DNA of 64,000 bases. It comes from Maribacter algarum (ex Zhang et al. 2020) (GTDB lineage: Bacteria > Bacteroidota > Bacteroidia > Flavobacteriales > Flavobacteriaceae). Below, piece by piece: positions 1 through 8,186 of the stretch; the first letter of the stretch is position 1; each line of letters starts with the position of its first letter. The stretch spans positions 354,201 to 418,200 of the forward strand of contig NZ_VATY01000004.1 in the NCBI RefSeq assembly GCF_005885635.1. The letters run 5' to 3'. The position numbers and the translations under genes are program-made. The notes beneath the pieces were generated by a model that was given only the letters and a program-made list of their open reading frames with translations, ran no database searches and was not told the DNA's origin.

Positions 1-93
1 CATTTCCGTAGCAGTTCTTATTTCTTTCTTAAATATGCCCTCTAATATATCTAAAAATAGCTATATTGAATCTTCTTATCGCTGATATAAATC

Positions 94-1077
94 ATGAAGG
101 ATTCCTTTGACAGAACGATAGATTATGTGCGTATTGCGGTAACAGACCGCTGTAATTTACGATGCTTTTATTGCATGCCCGCAGAAGGCATTCCGTATGA
201 ACCAAAAGCCCATCTACTTAGCTATGAGGAAATTACTCGCTTGCTAAGAGTCCTAGGTGGACTCGGTTTTCAGAAAGTCCGGTTTACTGGTGGAGAACCT
301 TTTCTACGCAAAGACTTCATGCAATTGTTGGAGAATACCGCCGGACTGGAAGACTATAAATCCATACATATTACTTCAAACGGAACGCTTTTACAAAAAC
401 ATATTCCGAAATTAAAGGAATTGGGCATTACCAAAATCAACCTCAGCATTGATTCACTGGACAAAGAACGGTTTCATAAAATTACACGTCGTGATGATTT
501 TGAAAAAGTGATGCAGACTTTTCATATGTTAGTCGATAATGGGTTTCAAATCAAATTGAATGCCGTAATAATGAAGGGTATTAATACACAAGATATTATT
601 CCGTTGGCAGAACTTGCCAAAGATTACCCTGTCGATGTTCGCTTTATTGAAGAAATGCCCTTTAATGGAGGCTATAAAGAAAATATAGAAATGTATTCCG
701 CCCGTGATATTTATTCGGATTTAAAGGCTCATTATTCGAATTTAGATAAACTACCAAGTAAACATGGCGATACAGCAAGTTTACTTTCGGTGCCAGGATA
801 TAAAGGATATATTGGAGTAATCGCAGCCTTCTCAAGAACCTTTTGCAATACTTGTAATCGTCTTCGGATTTCTTCCAAAGGAGAAATCAAAAGTTGTCTC
901 TATGACGATGGTGTTTTCAATATTCGTGATTTTATGCGTTCGGGAGTTTCCGATGAAGAATTAGCGGAAAAATTCCAGGAAATTGTTCGCTTAAAACCAA
1001 AAGATGGATTCGAAGCAGAAAAAATGCGTAAAGCTCCCAAGGAAGCGATGCAGAGTATGAGTAGTATTGGAGGCTAG
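94..1077 (+). CDS. moaA: GTP 3',8-cyclase MoaA (molybdenum cofactor step 1)
   Basis: Radical SAM enzyme that, with MoaC, converts GTP to cyclic pyranopterin monophosphate in the cytoplasm. The N-terminal radical-SAM cluster motif is C20-x3-C24-x2-C27 (CNLRCFYC), followed by the SAM-binding FTGGEP near residue 67. The second 4Fe-4S cluster, diagnostic of MoaA, is C251-x2-C254-x13-C268. The protein ends in Gly-Gly, as active MoaA proteins do. At 327 aa it is full length for the family. It starts the rightward moaA-moeA pair, while moaC, moaD and moaE lie in the leftward operon further right. I see no molybdenum-cofactor riboswitch in the 93 bases upstream, but that region is cut by the window edge. 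Confidence 0.97.
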   Translation: MKDSFDRTIDYVRIAVTDRCNLRCFYCMPAEGIPYEPKAHLLSYEEITRLLRVLGGLGFQKVRFTGGEPFLRKDFMQLLENTAGLEDYKSIHITSNGTLLQKHIPKLKELGITKINLSIDSLDKERFHKITRRDDFEKVMQTFHMLVDNGFQIKLNAVIMKGINTQDIIPLAELAKDYPVDVRFIEEMPFNGGYKENIEMYSARDIYSDLKAHYSNLDKLPSKHGDTASLLSVPGYKGYIGVIAAFSRTFCNTCNRLRISSKGEIKSCLYDDGVFNIRDFMRSGVSDEELAEKFQEIVRLKPKDGFEAEKMRKAPKEAMQSMSSIGG

Positions 1078-1090
1078 ATAAAGCCTTGCC

Positions 1091-1161
1091 TGTCATTTCG
1101 AGCGGAGTCGAGAAATAAGCAGGCTAACGTATAAGCATTTCGACTCCGCTCAATGTGACAG
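1091..1161. repeat. Imperfect inverted repeat abutting the moeA start
   Basis: The left arm (1091-1116) and right arm (1136-1160) are imperfect reverse complements. They share the 12-base core GAGCGGAGTCGA at 1100-1111, with TCGACTCCGCTC at 1140-1151. The element looks like one of the short intergenic hairpin repeats common in Flavobacteriaceae. It ends one base before the moeA ATG, so it would fold in the moaA-moeA mRNA right at the translation start. A single arm recurs at 9268-9291. Confidence 0.75.
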
Positions 1162-2376
1162 ATGGAAAATACTTTTATCCCATACGAAAAAGCCCTTTCG
1201 ATTTTAGAAGTACACAAAGGCGATTTCCCAGAAGAAAACAGAGATTTAGAAGAATGTATTGGTGCCTATCTGGCCGAAGATTTAATTGCCGACCGAGACT
1301 TCCCTCCTTTCGATAGAGTGACGATGGACGGCATTGCTATTGTCTATTCCACTTTTGAATCTGGTAAAAGAGATTTCCATATCGAAGACACCGCTGCTGC
1401 AGGAACTCCTCAAAAAAAACTCGCTGATACATCAAACTGCATAGAAGTGATGACTGGGGCGATAATGCCCAATGGCGTTGACACCGTGATTCGGTACGAA
1501 GATCTTACGATTGAAGATAATAAAGCCACTATTAATCTTGATGCTTTAAAGTATAAACAAAATGTTCATTTCAAGGGAATAGATATTGCTAAAGGAACAG
1601 TAATTGTTTCCAAAGGAAAACAGTTGTCAAGTGCTGAAATCAATATTGCCGCTGCGGTTGGAAAGGCAACTTTGAAAGTCCAGAAAATGCCCAAAGTGGT
1701 TATTTTTTCTACAGGTGATGAGTTGGTTCCTGTTGATCAAACTCCGGAATTACATCAAATACGACGTTCGAACATTTATGGAATACAGGCTACCTTAAAA
1801 GAATGGGGCCTAGCTTCAGACTTGCAACATTTGGCTGATGATAAAGAAGAAATGCTACGGACTATTTCTAAGTCTTTAGAAGAATATGACCTCTTTATTT
1901 TTACAGGAGGTGTATCTAAGGGAAAGTTTGACTATTTGCCTGATGTGCTTGAAGAGCTTAAGGTCGAAAAACATTTTCATAAAATTCAACAACGGCCAGG
2001 GAAGCCATTTTGGTTTGGCAGTAACACAAATGGAAAAAAGATTTTTGCTCTTCCTGGGAATCCGGTTTCTTCATTTGTTTGTGTATACATGTATTTGCAA
2101 TTTTGGTTGCAAAAGTCATTGGGAATAGAACCCGAAACCCATTTTGTGAAACTGAAAAACGATGTCGAATTCAAACCAGACCTGGTCTATTTCTTAGAAG
2201 CAACTTTAGAAAGTCAATCGGATGGGAGTTTAGTTGCTGAAGCCAAAAAAGGAAATGGTTCAGGTGATTTTGCAAATCTTGTAAAAACTGATGGATTCTT
2301 AATATTACCGCAAAATAAAAGCCAATTTTTTGCGAATGAGGTTTATCCTTTTGTATCTTATCGAACGAAATGGTAA
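1162..2376 (+). CDS. moeA: Molybdopterin molybdenumtransferase MoeA
   Basis: Inserts molybdate into adenylylated molybdopterin. The N-terminal MoeA region has the family motif FDRVTMDGIA near residue 50 and an MTGAIMP motif near residue 100. The central MoCF-binding domain has FSTGDEL near 185, FTGGVSKGKFDY near 245 and PGNPVSSF near 298. A C-terminal beta-barrel domain IV follows. The length of 404 aa is normal. It lies 84 bases after moaA in the same direction and is probably co-transcribed. The start codon directly follows an inverted repeat (1091-1161), and there is no Shine-Dalgarno sequence. A separate MogA/MoaB adenylyltransferase is not present in this window. Confidence 0.96.
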   Translation: MENTFIPYEKALSILEVHKGDFPEENRDLEECIGAYLAEDLIADRDFPPFDRVTMDGIAIVYSTFESGKRDFHIEDTAAAGTPQKKLADTSNCIEVMTGAIMPNGVDTVIRYEDLTIEDNKATINLDALKYKQNVHFKGIDIAKGTVIVSKGKQLSSAEINIAAAVGKATLKVQKMPKVVIFSTGDELVPVDQTPELHQIRRSNIYGIQATLKEWGLASDLQHLADDKEEMLRTISKSLEEYDLFIFTGGVSKGKFDYLPDVLEELKVEKHFHKIQQRPGKPFWFGSNTNGKKIFALPGNPVSSFVCVYMYLQFWLQKSLGIEPETHFVKLKNDVEFKPDLVYFLEATLESQSDGSLVAEAKKGNGSGDFANLVKTDGFLILPQNKSQFFANEVYPFVSYRTKW

Positions 2377-2385
2377 TCCCCTTCA

Positions 2386-2841
2386 ATGGAAATTGCAAAG
2401 ACTGGCTGTTGTAAAAGTAAGATGCAAACCACTAAAAAAGTGGAAGCTGCCAATGGCTCTATGTCATTTCTCTCCACTATTTTATTGATTCTTATTCCAA
2501 AGTGTCCACTTTGTATGACGGCTTATATGAGTGCCATGGTCCTCTTTTTTGATATTGAGTACACCACTTTGGTTCCTGTATTATTGCACACAAAACCAAT
2601 AATGGGGTTGTTGATTGTTACCATGATTCTCTTGAATCGAAAAGATAAAAGAACACTTATATCATTGCTTATCGCTAGTGTTGCATTGACCTTTTTAGTT
2701 TTGAAAACCTATTTCGGGATTGCTCTTTTAATGCCAGATTGGCTTATCTATATCGCCTTTATTTTCGCGATATGGTACAATGGCAATTTCCAATATTTTT
2801 ATCGGTTTATTCGATTTGGACGAAACAACGAAATGGTCTAA
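2386..2841 (+). CDS. Small cysteine-containing membrane protein, unknown function
   Basis: I do not recognise this 151-aa protein. It has a short polar N-terminus with a CC pair near residue 7. About four hydrophobic segments follow, near residues 25-60, 62-85, 90-110 and 115-140. A Cys-Pro-Leu-Cys motif (KCPLCMTAYM) lies at the first membrane segment, and the C-terminus is basic. The CPxC pair in a membrane helix is reminiscent of metal-handling proteins such as MerC/MerT, but I cannot assign it to them. It begins 9 bases after moeA, so it is probably the third gene of the moaA-moeA transcript. It converges on the lectin-like gene with only 24 bases between the two. Confidence 0.75.
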   Translation: MEIAKTGCCKSKMQTTKKVEAANGSMSFLSTILLILIPKCPLCMTAYMSAMVLFFDIEYTTLVPVLLHTKPIMGLLIVTMILLNRKDKRTLISLLIASVALTFLVLKTYFGIALLMPDWLIYIAFIFAIWYNGNFQYFYRFIRFGRNNEMV

Positions 2842-2865
2842 TTGTGTATAATTTGGTTCGTCCTA

Positions 2866-4044
2866 TTACATGAATTTCAAACCATCAGTATCGGCCACAC
2901 GCGCTATAATTCCCCATCCAAAAAAATAATTCGTTACCCCAATTAAAATTTCATTTTCCCCTTTCTGCAATGGGAGTTGAAATGAACTATTTTCAATAGT
3001 ACACCTTCCTCTGGGTTCCTTCATGCCCGGAGAGCCATAATAGTTTTTATCAACGTATAATGGCTGACCATTAATAAATACCCAAACTTCATCACTAAAA
3101 CCCATATCAACCCTTTTTTCTTGAGGTTTTTCTGAATCAATGGTAGTTTTTATCCATGTTAATCTTCTTTCCCCTTGTTCCGTTTCACCAAATTGACGAG
3201 TTAGATTTATCAAACCTCGCCGTTCAGCCTTTAAAGGTTTCCATAGGGCGGTACTATCCAACAAAGTCGTATCAATGGCAACACCCGGATTGCGAGATAT
3301 ACCACGCATGACATCCTTTCCAAAAGGGAAATCAATAGGGTCAGTTACCAACCAATTGCGCAAGTATCTTGAATCGTTTGCAGTATGATCATATCCTGGA
3401 GTAGCAGCTAAACCTTCCGTCGTATCAGGCTGTATTACAAAATTTGAGTAAATCACATTTCCAGTGAGTTCGATACTCCCAGAAGTTGTAATACCTTCTA
3501 GTGCCGGAACCTCTAGAGCCTCATGCTCCATATCATTTACATATACCTTCATTTGCCTTCCGTTTATCACCATTTTTATATGATTCCATTTACCCTCATA
3601 AATTTCAGCGGCAGCTTGATAATCATCGGTCATGTCCCACATATTCACTTTATCGAGAACTGATGCGTATTGCAGCGTTGTTCTTTTGAGCTTATCTGGT
3701 TTTCCAAAATGGCGTATATAAAAAATCTCCCCGTTCAAAGTATCTTTCGACAACCTAAAAACAATACCAGGAAAGCCCATACCTTTTAACTCGACATCGT
3801 ATTCAATTGTACCGTTTGAGAATTCGAAATCCTTTAATCGAATACCAAATCCATCTCCATTATTACTTCGTACTGAGGCAACAGATTTATGATTCAGGAA
3901 TTCTACATTATCGGTGGTAGGCGCCCAATGCTTTTCATTCATCGGAAACTCAATAACCTTATTCTTATTTCTTTCTCTTTTTTGTCCATAGGTAATATTC
4001 ACAATTACCAATAATGTAAAACCTAAGATTACTTTTTTTATCAT
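2866..4044 (-). CDS. Secreted protein with concanavalin A-like (laminin G/GH16-type) domain
   Basis: The 392-aa protein opens with a typical signal peptide (MIKKVILGFTLLVIVNITYGQ). Residues about 45-210 look like a concanavalin A-like beta-sandwich: SNGTIEYDVEL, GFPGIVFRL, and WNHIKMVINGRQMKVYVND followed by LTGNVIYSNF. This is the pattern of LamG and DUF1080-type carbohydrate-binding or hydrolase folds. Residues about 220-390 form a second beta-rich region resembling a galactose-binding jelly roll (VWVFINGQPL, FGWGIIARV). No catalytic residues can be assigned. It is divergent from the membrane-anchored regulator at 4196-5464, whose periplasmic end appears to carry a related fold, so the two may form a sensing pair. 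Confidence 0.8.
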   Translation of the reverse strand: MIKKVILGFTLLVIVNITYGQKRERNKNKVIEFPMNEKHWAPTTDNVEFLNHKSVASVRSNNGDGFGIRLKDFEFSNGTIEYDVELKGMGFPGIVFRLSKDTLNGEIFYIRHFGKPDKLKRTTLQYASVLDKVNMWDMTDDYQAAAEIYEGKWNHIKMVINGRQMKVYVNDMEHEALEVPALEGITTSGSIELTGNVIYSNFVIQPDTTEGLAATPGYDHTANDSRYLRNWLVTDPIDFPFGKDVMRGISRNPGVAIDTTLLDSTALWKPLKAERRGLINLTRQFGETEQGERRLTWIKTTIDSEKPQEKRVDMGFSDEVWVFINGQPLYVDKNYYGSPGMKEPRGRCTIENSSFQLPLQKGENEILIGVTNYFFGWGIIARVADTDGLKFM

Positions 4045-4055
4045 GATATTCGATT

Positions 4056-4087
4056 TTGATATTATTTAATTTTTAAAACTAAATTTG
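4056..4087 (+). promoter_or_regulatory. Candidate Bacteroidetes promoter for the regulator gene
   Basis: TTG at 4056-4058, 21 bases, then TAAATTTG at 4080-4087. This matches the Bacteroidetes TTG-N(17-23)-TAnnTTTG consensus. It would give a leader of about 100 nt before the gene at 4196. Two TTGTTCAA direct repeats (4136-4143 and 4156-4163) lie in that leader. Confidence 0.5.
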
Positions 4088-4195
4088 ATTAGGTCTAAAA
4101 TTAGTCACCATCATTAAGTTTTATCATCTTAATGGTTGTTCAATCTTGTTTAATTTTGTTCAAAGTCCCTCGTATCATATACCATCTTTACTTTT

Positions 4196-5464
4196 ATGGA
4201 TAAATCAACTTTACATATGAAAGACCATTTGGTAACCCTCATTGAGGCCAAGCTTGGCTGGGGGAATGGCGATACATGGAGCAACAAGGACTTTGAGGAA
4301 CTCAGTGAACGTATTTTAAAGCAAACCAATAAAAGGTTGAGCGTAACCACCTTAAAACGAATTTGGGGTCGTGCCGAGTGGGTGGCTAACCCTAGTGCTG
4401 CTACGATGGACATTCTGTCGGAATTTCTAGGGTTTGAAAATTGGCGTGATTTTGTTAGTGCCCATAAAGAGGAGCCCACAGAACAGAAAGTTTTAGAAAA
4501 GCCAAAACCACGCAAAACATGGACTATTGTTTTAGCCGTGGCGATAGTTGGTTCATTTTTCGGATTCTATTGGAATACTACTACTGAAAAAAACGAGCAG
4601 AATACCGTTTATAAGGCGGAAGATTTCTTATTTAAAAGTCGAACAATCAGCCAAGGTATTCCGAATTCCGTTGTATTTGAATATCATGCCAGCCTGGCGA
4701 AGGAAAATGCAAAAATAGAAATACAACAAGATTGGGATAGAAACAAACGCATGCGAATAGACAAAAGGGATACTGTCGCTACAAGTATCTATTACCACCC
4801 CGGATTTTTTAAATCAAAATTGGTTGTAGATGATACCATTATCAAAGAAAATGATGTTTTTATCACTACGGATAATTGGTTAGGTATGATAGAACGTGAT
4901 TCGGTGCCCATTTATCTCACGACGAAGGAAATTTATGCAGATAGTCTTTTAGGCATTAATCATGAAACAGTAACTGCTTATAATTTGGATGCCAGGACAT
5001 CAAATGTGGTTGTAAGCCTTTATCAAGTAAAGGATTTTGGAGATTTGTACACGAAAGATTTTGAAATGTCAACAGAGGTAAAGAACGATTTTGACGAAGG
5101 TATTAGTGCTTGCCAGAATGTTCGCCTCTTTATTCTCTATGATGGTGGAGCAATCGGAATTCCTTTAGCAAAAAAAGGATGTTCTTCCGATCTCACTTTG
5201 ATGACTATGGAGCGTTTCGTGGATGGAAAGAAAAATGACCTTTCTGGTTTTGGAGTAGACTTTAACGATTATGTAAATCTGAGGTGTATTTCAAAAAATC
5301 AAAAACTTGAAATTTTTATCGACAACAAATCAATTTATCAAATGAACGTCCCCGAACCTGCTCAAAAAATCAAAGGGGTCTCAATTCATTTTGAAGGAGC
5401 TGGTTCTGTAAAGACGTTTGAATTTAAAAGAGATGAAGAGATTATTTACAAATCTGGTTTCTAA
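4196..5464 (+). CDS. Membrane-anchored one-component regulator with HTH-like N-terminus and extracytoplasmic beta-sandwich
   Basis: 422 aa in three parts. Residues about 1-90 form a soluble helical domain with the pattern WSNKDFEELSERIL, TTLKRIWG and FLGFENWRDF. This is helix-turn-helix-like and resembles an N-terminal domain I associate with Bacteroidetes regulators. Residues about 103-121 are one transmembrane helix (TWTIVLAVAIVGSFFGFYW). Residues about 130-422 are extracytoplasmic: first a PKD/Ig-like region near 145-220, then a LamG-like beta-sandwich at about 260-422. The inferred role is to sense a ligand outside and act on DNA inside without a kinase. It is divergent from a secreted lectin-like gene, its likely target. 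An internal ATG at 4217 is an alternative start. Confidence 0.7.
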   Translation: MDKSTLHMKDHLVTLIEAKLGWGNGDTWSNKDFEELSERILKQTNKRLSVTTLKRIWGRAEWVANPSAATMDILSEFLGFENWRDFVSAHKEEPTEQKVLEKPKPRKTWTIVLAVAIVGSFFGFYWNTTTEKNEQNTVYKAEDFLFKSRTISQGIPNSVVFEYHASLAKENAKIEIQQDWDRNKRMRIDKRDTVATSIYYHPGFFKSKLVVDDTIIKENDVFITTDNWLGMIERDSVPIYLTTKEIYADSLLGINHETVTAYNLDARTSNVVVSLYQVKDFGDLYTKDFEMSTEVKNDFDEGISACQNVRLFILYDGGAIGIPLAKKGCSSDLTLMTMERFVDGKKNDLSGFGVDFNDYVNLRCISKNQKLEIFIDNKSIYQMNVPEPAQKIKGVSIHFEGAGSVKTFEFKRDEEIIYKSGF

Positions 5465-5535
5465 AATGTATTCAATTCTCAATCCTTAGTTTTCATTCTT
5501 ATCTATTTGGAGAGGAAATAAAACTAGTTTCTTAG

Positions 5536-6333
5536 TTATTCAGCAAATTCAATCTTACTCCATTTCGAAGGCATATGTGTATCATAAATACCATGACTAT
5601 TTAATGCCATTGCTGGATGCGGTTGAACTTCTATTCCGCTTAACATAAGTTTTTGAAACCTTCCGAGAAACATGCTCCAAACATCTCCATTGGAAGGAGG
5701 AATTGTTCTGCCGTTTGCTAAAATCTTCAAGCTTTCCCATGGAATCGCAATTTCAAGACTCCAACCTTTATCTACATCACTATGGTCGTTTAAAGTTCCG
5801 TCCAACTTGACCGCAGTTTCAAGGCCTTCCATATCAAAATCAGTAAAAGCCCAACGTATTCCACGAGGGTTGGTGCCTTTCCAGAATGAAGCCCCTGTCC
5901 GGTCATAATCCCCTCCAAAAGTATAGGCATCTCTCTGATGCACATCAAATTGGGGGGTGTCGAACTTACCTCCTTTTTGATAGGCATCTTTCCAAATAAA
6001 GAACACCTCGTAGATCGTATTGGCTGCGTTGACTTCCAATTCATAATAGCAATCGCCCCCATCGATAAATATCTCCAAATCATTTTCTAAAAAAATGATG
6101 CTATCACGTTCCGTCAATTTAGCCTCTAAGAAAGGCTCTTCTGCATTGAAAGCAAAATAGAGATGCGTATCGTTCCAAAGTATTGCGGACTGAGTATTGT
6201 ACATTCCCAAATCGCCAGTCACCATATCTACAAAACGTTTACTCCAAGTAGCATTTCGCCATACGGGCTTCTCAATATTTCCATCAATCGTTATTTGCTC
6301 ACATACCTTTTGTGCTCTATAATCTACTTTCAT
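5536..6333 (-). CDS. Carbohydrate-binding family 9-like (CBM9-like) protein
   Basis: 265 aa matching the CBM9-like/DOMON-type fold. The N-terminal ITIDGNIEKPVWRNATWS is followed by SAILWNDTHLYFAFNAEEP near residue 70 and ENDLEIFIDGG near 104. Then come YYELEVNAANTIYEVFF and, further on, GWSLEIAIPWESL near 190, which are the usual family signatures. No signal peptide is visible, which is odd for a presumed carbohydrate binder, and there is no room for a longer start. It is the last gene of the leftward molybdenum-cofactor operon, 15 bases after the TauE-like gene. Its link with cofactor synthesis is unexplained and may only reflect read-through. Confidence 0.85.
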   Translation of the reverse strand: MKVDYRAQKVCEQITIDGNIEKPVWRNATWSKRFVDMVTGDLGMYNTQSAILWNDTHLYFAFNAEEPFLEAKLTERDSIIFLENDLEIFIDGGDCYYELEVNAANTIYEVFFIWKDAYQKGGKFDTPQFDVHQRDAYTFGGDYDRTGASFWKGTNPRGIRWAFTDFDMEGLETAVKLDGTLNDHSDVDKGWSLEIAIPWESLKILANGRTIPPSNGDVWSMFLGRFQKLMLSGIEVQPHPAMALNSHGIYDTHMPSKWSKIEFAE

Positions 6334-6348
6334 GACAATTTATCTATT

Positions 6349-7128
6349 TTAAAATTCTAACTGTAATCCATTCGCTAGTAAGACTCGAATACCCACTAGC
6401 AATACTAAAATTGCAGTAACCACCTTAATCCCATTTCCTGTTAGCTTACCAAGACTTAAACGTATTCCTATTTGGCCTCCAATGAAAACGGCAACTACAA
6501 GGCTTATGCCTTCAATCCATGGAAATTCAAAAGTTCCCTTTGTCAATAAGCCTCCTATTCCAGAAATAGAATTTACCAGTATAAAGAAGCTAGCAAGTGC
6601 CGCTATTTTTATGGATTTATCCCACTTCATATGATTTAGAATGGGTGCCAAAAAAATACCCCCGCCGATACCTACAAGTCCAGAAAGCAATCCAATTCCC
6701 GCTCCCAAAAAATAGGTAACATATGGCGGATAATTTGGATTTACTTCTTCCGAATTCTTGCCCTTTGTAGTTTGATAAATCAATGCCAAGGCTGAAATAA
6801 TTAAGGCCGCTCCTAGAATAATAAAAAAAGTATTTTCGGATAAACGGAATCGTGCTCCTAAAAATGCCAAAGGAATACTGGTTACAATGAAAGGGAGAAA
6901 TTTTTTAAAGTCCAGATGTCCTTTTTTCCAATAGAGGTAGCTACTACCGGAGACAACCACGAGGTTACAGATTAAAGCAGTACTACGGATTGCAAAAAAA
7001 CTAACAAAAACCAATGCCAATAGCGCCAAATAACTGGACCCTCCGCCAAAACCAACGGAGGAATACAAGGTAGCAATGACCAAAAAGCCAAGCATTAATA
7101 AGACAAGTTCAGGAAGGGTTAGGAGCAT
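6349..7128 (-). CDS. TauE/SafE family sulfite/sulfoacetate-type anion exporter
   Basis: 259-aa polytopic membrane protein with about eight hydrophobic segments in two repeats. The glycine-rich signatures GFGGGSSYLALLAL (near residue 26) and GLLSGLVGIGGGIFLAPIL (near residue 150) mark the TauE/SafE (former DUF81) family. Members move sulfite or other small organic anions out of the cytoplasm. Its start overlaps the end of the MoeB-rhodanese gene by 10 bases, so translation is coupled. Sitting next to a sulfur-transfer enzyme, a role in exporting sulfite or a related sulfur species is a reasonable inference, but substrate specificity cannot be read from the sequence. Confidence 0.9.
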   Translation of the reverse strand: MLLTLPELVLLMLGFLVIATLYSSVGFGGGSSYLALLALVFVSFFAIRSTALICNLVVVSGSSYLYWKKGHLDFKKFLPFIVTSIPLAFLGARFRLSENTFFIILGAALIISALALIYQTTKGKNSEEVNPNYPPYVTYFLGAGIGLLSGLVGIGGGIFLAPILNHMKWDKSIKIAALASFFILVNSISGIGGLLTKGTFEFPWIEGISLVVAVFIGGQIGIRLSLGKLTGNGIKVVTAILVLLVGIRVLLANGLQLEF

Positions 7129-8186
7129 TCGGCCAAATACTGGTTTAGACCTCCTAAAATACTAAAAACTGAACTTTCTGGATGTGCATTTCTTAGTTGT
7201 CTTAAAGCGGTTTCACTTCGCTTACCAGATTGACAAAGTAAATACACTGGAAGAGAAAAATTGATTTTATTGGAATTCGCTTCCAACTCATTCAAAGGAA
7301 TATGAATGGAATCTGGAAGATGAAAATTAGTAAACTCTTCATTCGTTCGAATATCAACGATTTGGGCCTTCTCAATCAATAGCCTTTGCAATTCATCTAC
7401 TGAAACGATAGGAACTATTTCACAGGGGTCATTCCATTCGTAAAAAGCTTGCAACTTCTTTATTTCAAGGTTCTTTGGTTGTAGTTTAAATTTTATTTTT
7501 TGGTAGGATTGCTGAAGTCCGTCAAAAATTAAAAGTTTTCCTGAAAGTACTTCGCCTATTCCGGTTACTAATTTAATTGCTTCCAAAGCTTGAAGGTTTC
7601 CTATAATTCCTGGAATGATTCCCAATACCCCATGCTCATTACAATTAGGCACTTCATTTTCATTAGGCATATTTGGGAAAAGACAGCGGTAGGTCGGTCC
7701 ATCCTTATAATTGAAAACACTTACTTGCCCTTCATACCCATGCAAAGCACCATAAACAAAAGGTTTATTTAGAATCACGCAAGCGTCATTTACCAAATAT
7801 CGTGTTGGAAAGTTATCCGAAGTATCGACTACAACATCATAATCCGTAATAATTTCAAGAGCGTTTTTGGTAGTTAAAAAAGTATTGTAAACGACAATAT
7901 CATTATCGGGATTTTGAGCCTTTAGTTTCTCAAAAGCCGTAATTACTTTAGACTCCCCAATATCGTTCTCGCCATAAAGTACTTGACGATGTAAGTTAGT
8001 AATAGAAACCTCATCATTGTCGACAATGCCAATTTTTCCGACCCCCATGGCGTTAAGATAAGTCAAAACTGGGACGCCAAGGCCGCCCGCGCCAATGACC
8101 AAAATCTTAGCTTTTGCTAGCCTTTTTTGGCCTTCAAGGCCGAAGCCTTTTAAGGTTGTTTGCCTTATGTAACGCCTTTGGTTCAA
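7119..8186 (-). CDS. moeB: MoeB/ThiF-type adenylyltransferase fused to rhodanese
   Basis: 355 aa in two domains. Residues 1-240 are an E1-like adenylyltransferase with the nucleotide-binding loop VIGAGGLGVPVLTYL near residue 31 and DNFPTRYLVNDACV near residue 123. Residues about 255-355 are a rhodanese domain with IVDIRTNEEF and the active loop CQSGKRS near 320, whose Cys would carry the persulfide. Such fusions activate the C-terminal Gly-Gly of MoaD and load it with sulfur. moaD lies upstream in the same operon and ends in GG. The start overlaps the end of mobA by 4 bases. It could also serve ThiS if the genome lacks a separate ThiF. Confidence 0.93.
   Translation of the reverse strand: MNQRRYIRQTTLKGFGLEGQKRLAKAKILVIGAGGLGVPVLTYLNAMGVGKIGIVDNDEVSITNLHRQVLYGENDIGESKVITAFEKLKAQNPDNDIVVYNTFLTTKNALEIITDYDVVVDTSDNFPTRYLVNDACVILNKPFVYGALHGYEGQVSVFNYKDGPTYRCLFPNMPNENEVPNCNEHGVLGIIPGIIGNLQALEAIKLVTGIGEVLSGKLLIFDGLQQSYQKIKFKLQPKNLEIKKLQAFYEWNDPCEIVPIVSVDELQRLLIEKAQIVDIRTNEEFTNFHLPDSIHIPLNELEANSNKINFSLPVYLLCQSGKRSETALRQLRNAHPESSVFSILGGLNQYLAECS

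Noticed and set aside
1..93. Molybdenum-cofactor riboswitch before moaA
   Set aside because: No paired helices of the Moco RNA are visible in the available 93 bases, which are too few to hold one in full.
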